The notes under the pieces were generated by a model. The model was not told the DNA's origin and ran no database searches. It saw only the letters and a list, made by a program, of their open reading frames with translations. From Iris pallida (lineage: Eukaryota > Streptophyta > Magnoliopsida > Asparagales > Iridaceae): DNA of 64,000 nt. The translations under genes were made by a program, and so were the position numbers. This document shows, piece after piece, positions 22,845 to 36,959 of this stretch (position 1 is the first letter of the stretch; every line of letters begins with the position of its first letter). The stretch lies in contig JANAVB010004170.1 in assembly GCA_029216955.1 (NCBI GenBank), positions 47,490-111,489 on the forward strand, read 5' to 3'.

Positions 22845-23345
22845 CTAAAACAAATGGATCCTCGATAGCGGATGTTTGCGCACGGATAGGTGATGCATCC
22901 TTATTCGCTATGCTATCGATGAAGAAGAGAAGGATATGTTTCTTTGGTAAAAATATTAGAGATAATATTATAGGTAATGGTATGTTATATTTCCCTACCC
23001 AGAAATAAAAGACGTTGTCTAGTCACATAATTGAAACATAACCTGTTGAGCATTAGTCATTTAGCAGATAACGGTTATGGTACAACTTTGTGAAGATAAA
23101 TGCACTATATATGAAATATCTTCTGGTAATCCCGTATATGAAGGGATTAGGGAAGACAATACATATATTTTCTTTTAGAAAGTACTAATAATGTAGGTAA
23201 GTGCCTATTAGCCAAAGATGAAAGCTGGCTATGGCACATAAGGCTGGACATGCTAACATGGACATTATCTCCCCCCCCCCCTCCAAAAAATTTCCTTCAA
23301 GAGAGATTGTATGTTCAGATTGTGAAAGGAACAAACAACTAGGTC
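22845..23345 (+). pseudogene. Protease and GAG-pre-integrase region (element C)
   Basis: Across frames the copia protease signature is recognisable (WILDSGC near 22848-22870, then GDASLFAMLS). About 300 bp later, LLAKDESWLWHIRLDMLT and a C..C neighbourhood (SDCERNKQ) mark the GAG-pre-integrase zinc-binding segment. An 11-base C run at 23271-23281 disrupts it. Copia wording fades after about 23345, where segment H begins. The integrase catalytic core is not found. Confidence 0.7.
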
Positions 23346-23721
23346 ATCATTTAGGATTTACGTAGAAGAAAAAAGTTTTCCTAAATTTACATAAAAGAGG
23401 ATCGAACGCCATGACTGATGACGCCCAAAAACAAATTCATGATAGTTTATTTTCTCATCCGTAAATTTTTAACTCCTTAAATACAATTTTATCTTTTAAT
23501 TTTTTTCAAATCTTAGATATTTGTTTAAATCAAATATTAGACAAACATCTTATAGAGAAGTGTAACAAAGAATTTAAATATTTAAATATTTTTTCTAAAT
23601 TGTTAGATATAATTTGAGATTATAAATAATTTTTTAAACAAAATTTAAAATAACTTCAGAGATAAGTTCTTATATATTTTTTAAATCAATATTAGAAAAA
23701 AATTGATCGAAAAAAACTTTA

Positions 23722-23911
23722 GGCGCCATCTTAGATGGCGCCAGATCATTTTCAAAAAAAAAAATTGGATGCCATCTGAGATGGCATCACAGTATTAAAA
23801 ATTGGGTGCCATCTACGATGGTGCCAGACTGATTAAAAAAGAAAAAAAAGTATGCACCATCTAATGGCGCTAAGTCCCAAAAATTATTGGGCGTCATCTA
23901 AAATGGTCCTC
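23722..23911. repeat. Array of about five 21-bp palindromes (GGCGCCATCTNAGATGGCGCC)
   Basis: Copies start at 23722, 23768, 23805, about 23853 and 23890. The first two are perfect palindromes with 10-bp arms and a 1-nt centre but different arm letters (GGCGCCATCT and GATGCCATCT), so both arms changed together. The third and fifth are imperfect and the fourth is shortened. A-rich spacers make the period about 37-48 bp. Confidence 0.8.
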
Positions 23912-24127
23912 ATCCCTATCCATGTAAATTACAGACTCCTCCTCTTCTGCCTAAATACAGCTAATTTCATCCCTTTGTAATAAATTTTTTGTTAGAAAAA
24001 CTTCTTCAACCATAATTTGTAATTTTTATTTTTATTTCAATTTTTTCCTATGCAATAATGTAAATGAAAGTTTCTATATATACTCTAATGAAATTTCTAT
24101 GCGCTATAGGATTGGACTCTAATGGAA

Positions 24128-24780
24128 CTTATAAAATTGAGTTTTTATCCTACTTGTCAGTGTACTTTAAGAAAACTTCTATCCTAGTTGGTAAGTTCAT
24201 TAATAGAAATTTGTACACACAAAAATACTCTATAATGGTTCTCCATCGCTATCCTACATGGCAACAAATAAAAGGATCAATTTAATACATGGGTCTAATA
24301 TTAATTGTTAGAGAGACAAAAAATTCTACGAGAGTTTCTATACAAATCTCATAGAAACTCTTCATTTTACGTCAACGCCACATAGAATAAATTGGGATAG
24401 AAATCATGATTGGGAGAAAAAATTTCTAAATAGGTATCTACCATATAAAATAGGGGACATAGAAATCCCATTGAAGATGGCTTAGGAATTTCTAAAATTG
24501 AGTTTCTATCGTACTTATTATTGTACTTTAAGGAATTTTTGTCCTAGTTGGTAAAGTTTATATAAAAAATTGCACAGACAAAAAATACTCTCCAATGGTT
24601 CTCCATTTTCATCCTATGTAGCAACAAATGAAAGGATCAATTTAATGATGTGTGGCCCAATATTAATTGGTATGAGAGAGGAAGAATTTTTATATAGTTT
24701 CTACATGTCAAAACCCTCATATAAACTCTCCATCCTACATCACCGCCACATAAGGTAGAAATTGTTATAGAAATCTCTAT
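24128..24780. repeat. Diverged tandem duplication in segment H
   Basis: Text from about 24128 (AAAATTGAGTTTTTATCCTA) recurs from about 24490 (AAAATTGAGTTTCTATCGTA), through matching ATACTCT..AATGGTTCTCCAT and GGATCAATTTAAT..AATATTAATT stretches. The offset is about 360 bp. A third partial match is at 36490-36560. Confidence 0.7.
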
Positions 24781-24787
24781 TGGGATA

Positions 24788-27700
24788 TGTCACGACCCGT
24801 TACCCAAATTGTTGTGTCGGGCCGAGTCATGTCCAGCCAGTGCTTGAGATAAAGCACAATAAGCTCTCTAGAAATAACAAGATAAGAATAAATGTGCTAA
24901 CAGTTCTATAAGTGAATAAAAGTCATAAATGCTCCAAACACAAAAGTCGTCTCATATAGTAAAATGTCCAAAGTACAAGTCTGAAATGTAAAACTGGATA
25001 CATGTCCAGTTACAAAACACGTAGTCTAAATACATGACTACACTAAGTATCCCAAGTGACTACGCAAACTAGACGAGTTTTCCGCAGGTACATCCTCGTA
25101 AAGCAAAGCCGGGTCCTCGGCAGTATCTCCATAATATGAGTCGCAGAGTAACTCCTCCTCAGTAAGGACACCTACAACGTTATCCTGTCAGACGGGAGCA
25201 AGTACTGATTCTAGCAAACTAAATATACTAAGCATGAACAAGAATGCAATAAACTGGAATCATGGCATATCATGGTTTAATTGGTTTTTAGAAATGACAA
25301 CATATAGTTTAAAAGTTTAAAACCGTAGCATGTACGTGAATCGGTCAATAGGTGAATAGGATGTACAGCGGTACATATCAAGTTTTTCTGGCATGCATAT
25401 ACGTGCACGAACGGCATTGGTGTATATCCATACAAACGCGGGATCAGAACATACGGCAAGATCACATGTAGAATGTCACCAGCGCGGTAAATACATACGG
25501 AGAAGGGTCATGTTCACGTACAATACTAACAGTTTCCCCTTAACCCGTTATTTAAACATGTGAGAAATATGAGATACTGTCTAAACATGGTAGAGACTAA
25601 AAGTAATACAACATGTAAAGTTCTAACTTGCTACCCCAAGGATCAGCATTTAACATGGTTGGTAAATCGCAGTTTATTGTTATAGCAGTATGTAAAGTTC
25701 GTAGAAAGTACTTGCCTCTAGCAAAACAAGCTGCGATAAAAGTGCTATAGATGTCTGGTAACTCGTCACTGAAGAAATAAATACATAAACTTAGTTTTTA
25801 CACTAAGCTAAAACACCAAGACACTAATTGGTGCAACACGACTTGTGACTGGGCACCTAGCCAAAATAATGACTTTAGCATGGAGTCCAATGTGGGGTGA
25901 CACACTACTATAACTAACTTTCTAGGGTCTTTACACTAGTGAGGGGTGAGGTTCAATATGGCTAAAACTCAAATAACACAAAAGTTGCAAGTCGTAATTA
26001 TTCAATAAATAAATCAAATGAACATTGTGTTCCAAAAATTTTTGAGATAGACAAAAAGCTTAATTTTACCTAAAATAAAGTACCAAAGTGATTCTTGTTA
26101 ATTATAGAAATTTATTATAATTTTTCTGGAATTTATTAACCAGTATAAGTATTTTATAAAATCAATTTTCCTAAGTATACAGAAAATGAGTTATGGTTTC
26201 ATATGCCAAAATGGTGGCAAAACTGTAAATTAAATACTATAAAAATTATACTAAATTAGCTAAATTAACATAGTATCTAAATACTATTTTTCCAGAATTT
26301 TAGCAGCAATTAAAGTATTTTTAGAAATTCAAAAACAGCATTGCACACAATCTGAAATTAAATAATTAATTATCTGCATATTTTGTCCATATACACAGTT
26401 TGAACCAAAGTTCAAATACAGGACCCAAGGCCATGAATCAAGTCCAATATGACTTGTACAGGTCTTGAATGTGTGAAAACATTTGGGCCCAAAAACCCAT
26501 GCTAGGCTTGGTCACCAAATGGTTGCAGTAATTTAAATATACAAAAATACAAAGACATAAAATACATGATAAATACTAATATTTTAATAAGGCAAAATTA
26601 TACATAATGGATATACATACATATGTTAAAAATACATATATATATATATATATAAGAATATAATATAAAGTATATATATATACAAATATTGTATACATAT
26701 ATATGAGTATATATATAATATATATACACATGAAAATATATACATATGTACATAAATACAAATATATATATATATATATATATAAATACAGCATATATAT
26801 ATATATTTAAATACTATTATAATAATACATATATATATACAAATATATGTATACATATATATATAAGTATATATATATATATAAATAATAAAAACAAAAG
26901 AAAAAGAAAAAGAAAAAGAAAAAGAAACAAAGAACAGCAAGGGGGGCTCGAACTCGGCCCTCTTGGTCGGGTTCCTGAGTCGGGTTGGGCTGGCCAGGGG
27001 TCAGCACGAAGCCTATATTAGGGGGAGGGTTTTGATTTGTATTATTTAGGTTTTAGGTATTTAATACATAAAAAAATAACAATCCTGTGTCCGGACAGTT
27101 AGGGACACAGGAGTCTTGTGTCTACACTCAGCACGACACGCACGAATTGATTCGGCCGTGTCCAAGCTTACCAATAGATTGCACGTGTCCTGGCGAGTCA
27201 TCTACATGAATTCGAGACACAAATATGACATAGAGACAGTACTGACACGTAGGTGTCCGAAGTTGGGTTGCTGTCGGGGTGGCAACTGGACGGAGGAGAC
27301 GTCGCGGCGGTTACGCTCGGGTGGCGCTGGGTGCGGCTCGTCGCGGCGAACACGTCGATGGCGGTTGGGGGCGGTGAGCGTCGACGGAGAGCTGGACGGG
27401 GCTCGTCGGAGTTAGGGTTTAGTGTTCGGGTTTGGGGCTGTCGGTGAGGCGGTTGTGGTGTCTGGGTGGTGTTTTAGGGTTAGGGCTAGGTCTGGGGAAG
27501 AAGGGAGGTTTTTATAAGGGGGTTCAGGCGGTCGGGCTGGCCGGAAATGGCGGGGGCAGCCTAGTCGTGGCGGTCGTCGGGCAGTCGGGGGGCAGCTCGG
27601 TCGTCGTGGGTGGGTAGAATAGGAATTAGCATTAGGGCCCCTAGACTTTAGGATATTACAGATAGGTCCCTAAAGTCACTAAATGCAAATATAAATTTGC

Positions 27701-27971
27701 ATTCCTCATTTAAAACAATTTATTTATTACAAACTGATATTGTAACAATTTTAATAATTACAAAATATATTAAAATAATTCTAATTATTACAAAATGATA
27801 TTAAAATATTTTAGAAAATTTAAATTGTATTTTTGTATTTAAAACTCATTTAAAAATTATTTAAAAATTCTAGAAAAATTCATAAAAATCTAATAATTAT
27901 TTTAAGGCTAAATATGACATTAAAAATTAATTAACACTAATTAAATAAATTTTGAAAAATAGGGGCTTACA
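24788..27971 (-). repeat. 3' LTR of element G (3184 bp)
   Basis: TG...CA ends; the minus-strand start TGTAAGCCCC is at 27971. It contains a TATA-like CTTATAAAAA (minus, about 27508-27517), a CpG-rich leader (27240-27620), a GGACACG-type module (27085-27260), a (AAAAG)n run (26895-26925) and an AT microsatellite (26620-26890). Confidence 0.9.
26620..26890. repeat. AT/ATAC microsatellite in the G 3' LTR
   Basis: Mixed TA, TACA and AAATACA repeats. The equivalent in the 5' LTR (34795-35350) is about twice as long, explaining most of the length difference between the two LTRs. Confidence 0.9.
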
Positions 27972-27986
27972 CGTCTTCCCTCCTTG
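27972..27986 (-). other. Polypurine tract of element G
   Basis: Minus strand AAGGAGGGAAGACG immediately precedes the 3' LTR start TGTAAGCC. It is preceded by CAAGGACGAAATTT, the usual plant gypsy lead-in. Confidence 0.75.
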
Positions 27987-28085
27987 AAAAATTTCGTCCT
28001 TGAAATTCACAAGGATTGAAGATCCTACAATTCTAACATAACAAGCAATGTAACAAATGACTAAGGCTATGATCGAAACTAACCT

Positions 28086-28290
28086 CTAAGGTATCAAGCG
28101 GGAACGGGTGGTTCCCTCGCAGCGGTTGGATCGAACAAGTAAGGGTATCTCTCCCTCATGTCCGACTCCTGTCCCAAGTAGATTCACCCGGAAGTGACGG
28201 CTCCAAGCTACTCGTACTAAGGGTATAACCTTGTTCCTCAGCCTCTTCTCTCTACTGTCTAATATCTCCATTGGCTGCCAAAAACTGTAA
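28086..28290 (-). pseudogene. Chromodomain-like C-terminus of integrase (element G)
   Basis: On the minus strand, after a frameshift from the integrase frame, PMEILDSREKRLRNKVIPLV and then RVAWSRH resemble the C-terminal chromodomain-like motif of plant chromovirus integrases. The later part is frameshifted again. This tail places G in the chromovirus group (Tekay/Del-like, inferred). Chromodomains are thought to guide insertion toward particular chromatin. Confidence 0.65.
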
Positions 28291-29520
28291 GGCTCGGTCC
28301 GACCTCCAACTCTGAATGATCTAGCACATGGCTGGGGTCTGGAACATATCTCCTCAGCTGAGATACGTGAAAGACATCGTGAACTCCTGCTAGGTTGGAT
28401 GGAAGTGGAACCCTGTAAGCTACCTCTCCAATCCTGCCAAGTATCTCGAATGGCCCGATGTATCTGGGGCTCAGCTTCCTCCTCGTCCAACCGATCGTCC
28501 CTCTAGTAGGTGATATCTTCACTAGCACCATATCACCATTTGCGAACTCCATCGGTCTGCGACTAGCATCAGCCCAGTGTTTCTGCCTGTCCTGGGCTAC
28601 TCTGAGCCTGTCTCTGATCATCCGACCTTCTGCTGCATCCGTGATCATCCCTGGCCCAAGCATAACTCTGTCTCCAACATCATCCCAAAAGAGCGATGTG
28701 CGGCATCGTCGTCCATATAGCGCCTCGAAAGGAGACCACCGATACTGGCTTGGTAGCTGTTTGTTGTATGAAAACTCTACCAAGTGCAGATGGCTCTTCC
28801 AAGATCCTCCAAAGTCCAGTACGCAGGTCCTCAGCATATCTCCAGTGTCTGTATCGTCCTCTCGGACTGTCCATCTGTCTGCGGGTGGTACGCAGTACTG
28901 AACTTGAGCCTACTCCCAACTCCTCCAAGCTCCTCCAGTAGTGGAATGTGAATCTGCTGTCTCTGTCCGACACGATGCTCACTGGTACTCCGTGTAGGCG
29001 AACTATCTGCTGCATGTATAGCTCCGCCAACTTCTCGTTAGAAAGCCCCACCTTGAAGGGTATGAAGTGCGCACACTTCGTCAGCCTGTCCACGATGACC
29101 CAAATGGCATCCTTCCCTCCTTGGGAACGAGGAAGCCCTGAGACGAAGTCTATCGTAATATGTTCCTACTTCCACTCAGGAATGGGTAACGGCTGCAACA
29201 AATCAGCTGGCCTCTGGCACTCCGCCTTGACCTGCTGGCAAACTAGGCATCTCGAGATGAAACGTGATACATCCCTCTTCATCCCGTGCCACCAAAGATG
29301 TTCCCGCAAGTCACGGTACATCTTGTTAGCACCAGGGTGAATAGAATATCTCGATCGGTGCACCTCCTGCAAGACTGCCTCTACTAGCTCTCCCTTCGGC
29401 ACGTACAATCGGCTGCCATGCCTCAAGGATCCATCCTCTACTGTAGTGAAGTCATCCAGCAATCCAGCTAAAGCCTGGGCTCGAAGTCTGCGAAGGCTCT
29501 CATCCGTAGACTGTGACTCC
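28291..29520 (-). pseudogene. Integrase (element G)
   Basis: The zinc-binding H2C2 region reads HRSRYSIHPGANKMYRDL then FISRCLVCQQVKAE (about 29390-29230). The catalytic core includes DFVSGLPRSQ near 29150, VDRLTKCAHFIPFKVG (29093 down) and SIVSDRDSRFTFHYW near 28970-28930. The remaining core and tail (SYNKQLPSQYRWSPFEALYG, RRCRTSLFWDDVG, KLSPRYIGPFEILGR) are open at 28837-28259. Two or more frameshifts separate these blocks. Confidence 0.85.
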
Positions 29521-29689
29521 GAATCTGCTCTATGAAACCTGACTGAATGTCAAGCGCCATCATCTGTATCACTGATCCTGGCCGAACTAGATCGATAGCG
29601 AGCTTCTCCAGATCTTCCCGCAAATGCCGATCTATCATCAGATACCATGCCATCGGATGCCTGCTCAGCGCATCCGCAACATTTGCCTT

Positions 29690-30257
29690 TCCGGGGTGAT
29701 ACAGTAAATCGATATCGAAGTCTTTCATCAACTCCAACCATCGTCTTTGCCTCATGTTCAGCTCTTTCTACGTGAACACATACTTCAAGCTTTTGTGGTC
29801 AGTAAAGATTTCCACACGCTCTCCGTATAAGTAATGTTTCCATAACTTGAGTGCAAAGATCACCGCAGCTAACTCTAGGTCATGGGTAGGATAATTCTCT
29901 CATGAGTCCACAATTGCCTAGATGCATAAGCAATCACTTTTCTATGCTGCTGTAGGACACATCCTAGCCCCTTCCCAGAACATCGCTGTATATGGTGAAA
30001 CCTCCAGAACCTGAAGGTAATGTCAGAATTGGAGCGGTCGTCAGCCTCCTCTTCAGCTCCTCAAATGCTGTCTGGCAGTCCTCTGACCAAATGTACTCTG
30101 CGTCCTTCCGTATCAGCTTCGTCATGGGTTCAGCTATCCTAGCAAAGTCCTGGACGAACTTTTTATAATAGCCTGCTAAACCCAGAAAGCTCCTGATCTC
30201 TGAAACTGACGTCGAAGCCTTCCATGTCTCAACTGCAGCAATCTTCCTGGGATCCAC
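29690..30257 (-). pseudogene. RNase H and RT connection (element G)
   Basis: Minus strand: FLGLAGYYKKFVQDFARIAE and ILTLPSGSGGFTIYSDVLG (30257-29964) give the RT end and RNase H start, where the usual DASG reads DVLG. After broken frames, [20 protein letters not shown] and VADALSRHP (29755 down) close the domain. Confidence 0.8.
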
Positions 30258-30259
30258 CG

Positions 30260-30890
30260 AGATTCCATCTCCAGTAACTACATGGCGAGAAACTCCACTC
30301 GGTCTAAAAAGAACTCGTACTTCGGCAATTTGGCAAACAATCTCTCCTGCCTCAGAATCCCCAAAACTATCCGCAAGTGCTCTGCATGCTCCTCCGGCGT
30401 CTTCGAGTATATCAGGATGTCATCGATAAACACTACGACGAACTTATCCAGATACTGGTGAAATGTCTTATTCATCAAATTCATAAAGACAGCTGGCATA
30501 TTTGTGAGACCAAATGGCATCACCAGAAACTCGTACTGCCCGTACTTCGTGTTGAACGCGTCTTCTGGATGTCTGCTGCCCTAACCTTCACCAGGTGGAC
30601 CCGGATCTCAATCTATCCTGGAAAACACCTTTGCCCCGCTCAACTGGTCGAACAAATCATCTATCCTGGGCAGAGGATATTTGTTCTTGATGGTGATGGC
30701 ATTCAAAGCCCGGTAGTCAATACACAACCGACTGTACCATCCTTCTTAGGCACAAAGAGCACTGGCGCTCCCCATGGAGAAGCACTAGATCGAATGAAAC
30801 CCTTTTTCAACAGGTCATCAATCTGCTCTTTCATCTCTACGGCCTCCTTGGGATTCACTCTATAGCAAGCCCAGAATACTAGTAATGAAC
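30260..30890 (-). pseudogene. Reverse transcriptase (element G)
   Basis: Minus strand: the RT starts at the end of the 31602-30703 frame (KKGFIRSSASPWGAPVLFVP). It is frameshifted near 30720 and 30580. It resumes as [20 protein letters not shown] and shows the catalytic [13 protein letters not shown] near 30440-30405 (xDD kept). Confidence 0.85.
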
Positions 30891-31079
30891 CCGGCACTAA
30901 ATCTATAGTGAACTCCACATCTCTGTCAGGTGGAAGCCTGGAAGATCCTCTGGGAATACATCCATAAACTTCTAATGATAGGGTTGGCGGTGCTACGTCC
31001 CCAACTGTCGCACAACAGTTCGGCTCTAGGCTGATCTCCGGCCCTGTCCTCCTGACACTGAATGGTGTTGTGCCTGGGG

Positions 31080-31665
31080 GACTGAACAAAATACTACCCT
31101 CATGACAATCTATAGATGCATTGGCATAGCTAAGCCAGTCCATCCCCAATATGATATCATAACCGGAGAGTGGCATCACAAAGAATCGTCCCCTGAACTC
31201 TCTCCCGGCTATAAAAATAGAACATCTATAGATAGCTCTAATAGGCACTGGTGCTCCTCCCATCATCACTCTACTAATCTCCGGAGTAGGTGTAGCTACT
31301 AGATGGTGTTTATGCATAAACTCTAATGATAGGAAGCTATTAGATGCACCAGAATCAAATAAGCATAGAGCTAGAAAAGTATGCAAATAAACATGACCTG
31401 TGATGATGTCAGCTAAGTAATCTGGCTCCGAAACCTGCTCCGGCTCGAGAGCTAGACTATAAACCTTCCCCTGAGCTCCCTTCTGCTGCTGCAGATGCTG
31501 CCCAAACCTCTGCTGCTGAGTCCGAAGCGGCCCTCTAGTCTTCGCTACTAGGCAGTCTCGAAGCTGATGGGTGGCAGACCCACAAGCTAAACACTGACCC
31601 AACCTTTTTCGTACAGACGAAAGAGTCGTGGCCTACCCTCTTACAGAAAGTACACAAGGTTCCCT
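31080..31665 (-). pseudogene. Zinc knuckles and protease (element G)
   Basis: Two CCHC knuckles: CTFCKRVGHDSFVC (about 31655-31615) and CLACGSATHQLRDC (31597-31555), separated by a one-base frameshift near 31605. Then follow the retropepsin active site LFDSGASNSF (Asp near 31355) and SGYDIILGMDWLSY, in one open frame of 299 codons that runs on into RT. This is the longest intact reading frame in the window. Confidence 0.9.
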
Positions 31666-32697
31666 TCTGCGGCTGCCGGGGTCCCGGGGCTCTAACTGGC
31701 GTGGTCTGATAATATAGTATAGGGGGACGGTATGTCTGCTGGTGTGGCGTCGGTGATCTCTGCTGGAAAGCCTGACGCTTGGACGGTCCCTCGAGGTGTA
31801 CAGAAGTCGGCCTCTTGCTAGACAGAAGACGCTCCTCAATGCTCTGGCCAACTCTAGGCTCTGGTAGTAGTCAGTCGTACCGTTCGCCACTATAAGAATG
31901 CCGATGTTTGGAACTAGACCATGGCAAAACCTACGGGTCATCTCATCTGGATCTGCAACCAGACTAGGAGCGAAACGGCTCAGGCGACTAAACTCTGTCG
32001 TATACTCGTCAACAGAACGGTTCCCCTGCTGGATGTTCTGGAATCGTAGCCCCATGGCTACTATAGAAGTGGTCGAAAAGAATTTCTTCTTGAACTGGGT
32101 CTTGAACTGATCCCAAGTGGCCCTCCCTCACGCAAATAACGGCTCATTTCGGAACCAGACTCCTGCCAAGTCTATCAGCAGAAATCTCGCTGTCTCGACC
32201 TAGAGGTCACCCGGCATCCTAACTCCAAGGGGCTTCCTCTCTACCGAGTTTAGCCAGTCATCTGCTACTAATATGCCCTCTGTCCCTGAGAACTCCTTGG
32301 GATTCAGACCCATGAAGTCCTTAATCGTCCCCGCTCTCTGCCGTGGCTCTACAGGTGGTGGGACCACGGGACGTTCCTCAGAACGCTCCATGCTCTGGCG
32401 GAGTAGGGTAGTCTGCTCCTGATGGGTTGTTAGGAACCCCTGGATCAGAGTGAGCAGCTGGTTTCCGTCGAGTGTGACGGAAGCCTGGGTAGGTATAGTG
32501 ATAGGGGGTGGTGGAAGTATTGGGTCCTGCTGGGCATGTGATGTGGAAGGTGGTGGAGGCATCTGGGTTTGTGGATCTGTGGAATGGGAGAATGTGGTAG
32601 GTAGAGGTAGGGGTGTATCAGTCAACTGGTCAGCTGACTGGATGGGGAGTACGCCATTCTCAGGTGTACCATACTGGGATGAACGAGTAAGCACCAT
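31640..32697 (-). pseudogene. gag (element G)
   Basis: The start is the ATG at 32697 (minus), MVLTRSSQYGTPENG, a typical plant chromovirus Gag opening, about 220 nt after the PBS. A Pro/Gln-rich N-terminal part is followed by LNPKEFSGTEGILVADDWL. The frame stops at 32200, and the capsid continues in another frame (32055 down: QNIQQGNRSVDEYTTEFSRL, SRFAPSLVADPDEM). At least two frameshifts and one stop break the protein. Confidence 0.85.
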
Positions 32698-32915
32698 CTA
32701 ATTACAATAAAAAGGACTTATAAGGACTTGTTTAAAGTAAGCAATCATAGGCAAGAAAATCTAATTATAATAGCAAGCATGTGATGTATTTCCTATATTG
32801 CAATCCTAGCATTCCTCTAGGTGTTCTAAGCGTCATTCCTAATGTTGTCTAATTACCTTAAGTTCCTAATTGCAGGCATGCTTGGTACAATAATGTAACC
32901 AAACAATTTAGTTAG

Positions 32916-32933
32916 GACCTGCATGGGCCACCA
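32916..32933 (-). other. Primer-binding site of element G (tRNA-Ile-like)
   Basis: Minus strand TGGTGGCCCATGCAGGTC stands exactly 9 nt after the 5' LTR. It is identical to blocks in D (18523-18540) and K (54303-54320). From memory it is complementary to the 3' end (CCTGCATGGGCCACCA) of plant tRNA-Ile(AAU). The gap is unusual: most PBS start 0-5 nt after the LTR. Confidence 0.6.
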
Positions 32934-32942
32934 CTAAAAATA

Positions 32943-36441
<3,499 letters not shown>

Positions 36442-36446
36442 GGATA

Positions 36447-36569
36447 CATCCACCGCCACATAAGGTATAAATTGTTAAAGAAATATCCATTGGATGTGTT
36501 TTTAGAAAGAATATATTTACAATAGAAATATGGGAGATAGAAACCCCCTTTCTGATGAAAATGGACATA
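36447..36569. other. Segment H, right part
   Basis: Short continuation of segment H after element G (CCACCGCCACATAAGGTA recurs from 24735-24755). It includes a third partial copy of the H duplication. It ends where copia integrase wording resumes near 36570. Confidence 0.5.
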
Positions 36570-36948
36570 CCATGAATTTTTTTGTCCTAGAACTCCTCAA
36601 CAAAATGGTGTTGTGGAGTGGAAGAATAGAACTCTAAGCGATATGGCTAGAGTCATGCTTAAGCAGCAGAATTTTCCAAAATAATTTTGGACAAAAGCTG
36701 TAAGTACAGCTAGTCATATTTTGAATAGAGTGTTAATTCGACCTATATCGAAGAAAACTACCTATGAATCGTGGTTTGTAAAGATTCCTAATATTTCTAA
36801 TTTTAAAGATTTTGGATGTCACTGCTTTATCCTGAACACCAAGGATAACTTGGGTAAGTTCGACTCGATGGCATACGAAGGGATATTCCTCAATTATGCT
36901 TCCAAGAGTAGGGGATATAGGATTTTCAATAAAATTCATGATTATTGA
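36570..36948 (+). pseudogene. Integrase C-terminal part (element C)
   Basis: It begins mid-core with RTPQQNGVVEWKNRTLSDMA, a copia integrase block around the catalytic Glu (the usual ER-KN reads EWKN). The open frame 36721-36948 reads KKTTYESWFVKIPNISNFK, DFGCHCFILNTKDNLGKFD and EGIFLNYASKSRGYRIFN, the typical copia integrase tail. The first two catalytic Asp residues are missing with the region lost between 23345 and 36570. Confidence 0.85.
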
Positions 36949-36959
36949 AGAATCTATTA

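Larger units (their letters stand above)
23346..24787. other. Segment H, left part: unidentified AT-rich DNA
   Basis: After the copia pre-integrase the sequence becomes anonymous and AT-rich. It holds a palindrome array (23722-23911), a promoter-like stretch (TAAATACAGC near 23954), a diverged tandem duplication (24128-24780) and a hairpin with 10-bp arms GAGTTTCTAT/ATAGAAACTC at 24332-24360. Matching text continues right of element G at 36447-36569. It lies between two parts of a copia integrase, so it is probably an insertion, but I cannot define its ends or class. No convincing ORF exists (73 aa at most). Confidence 0.5.

Noticed and set aside
23271..23281. Run of 11 C residues as a functional site
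   Set aside because: Lies in decayed copia pol and most likely reflects slippage or sequencing uncertainty.
26576..27021. Tyr/Ile-rich frames on both strands (also 15829-16107 and 35059-35397)
   Set aside because: Translations of AT/ATAC microsatellites, with no protein character.
28458..29340. Plus-strand frames of 81-147 codons across the G integrase
   Set aside because: Antisense shadows of the minus-strand integrase, whose motifs are clear.
30377..30865. 162-codon plus-strand frame
   Set aside because: Antisense shadow of the G reverse transcriptase.
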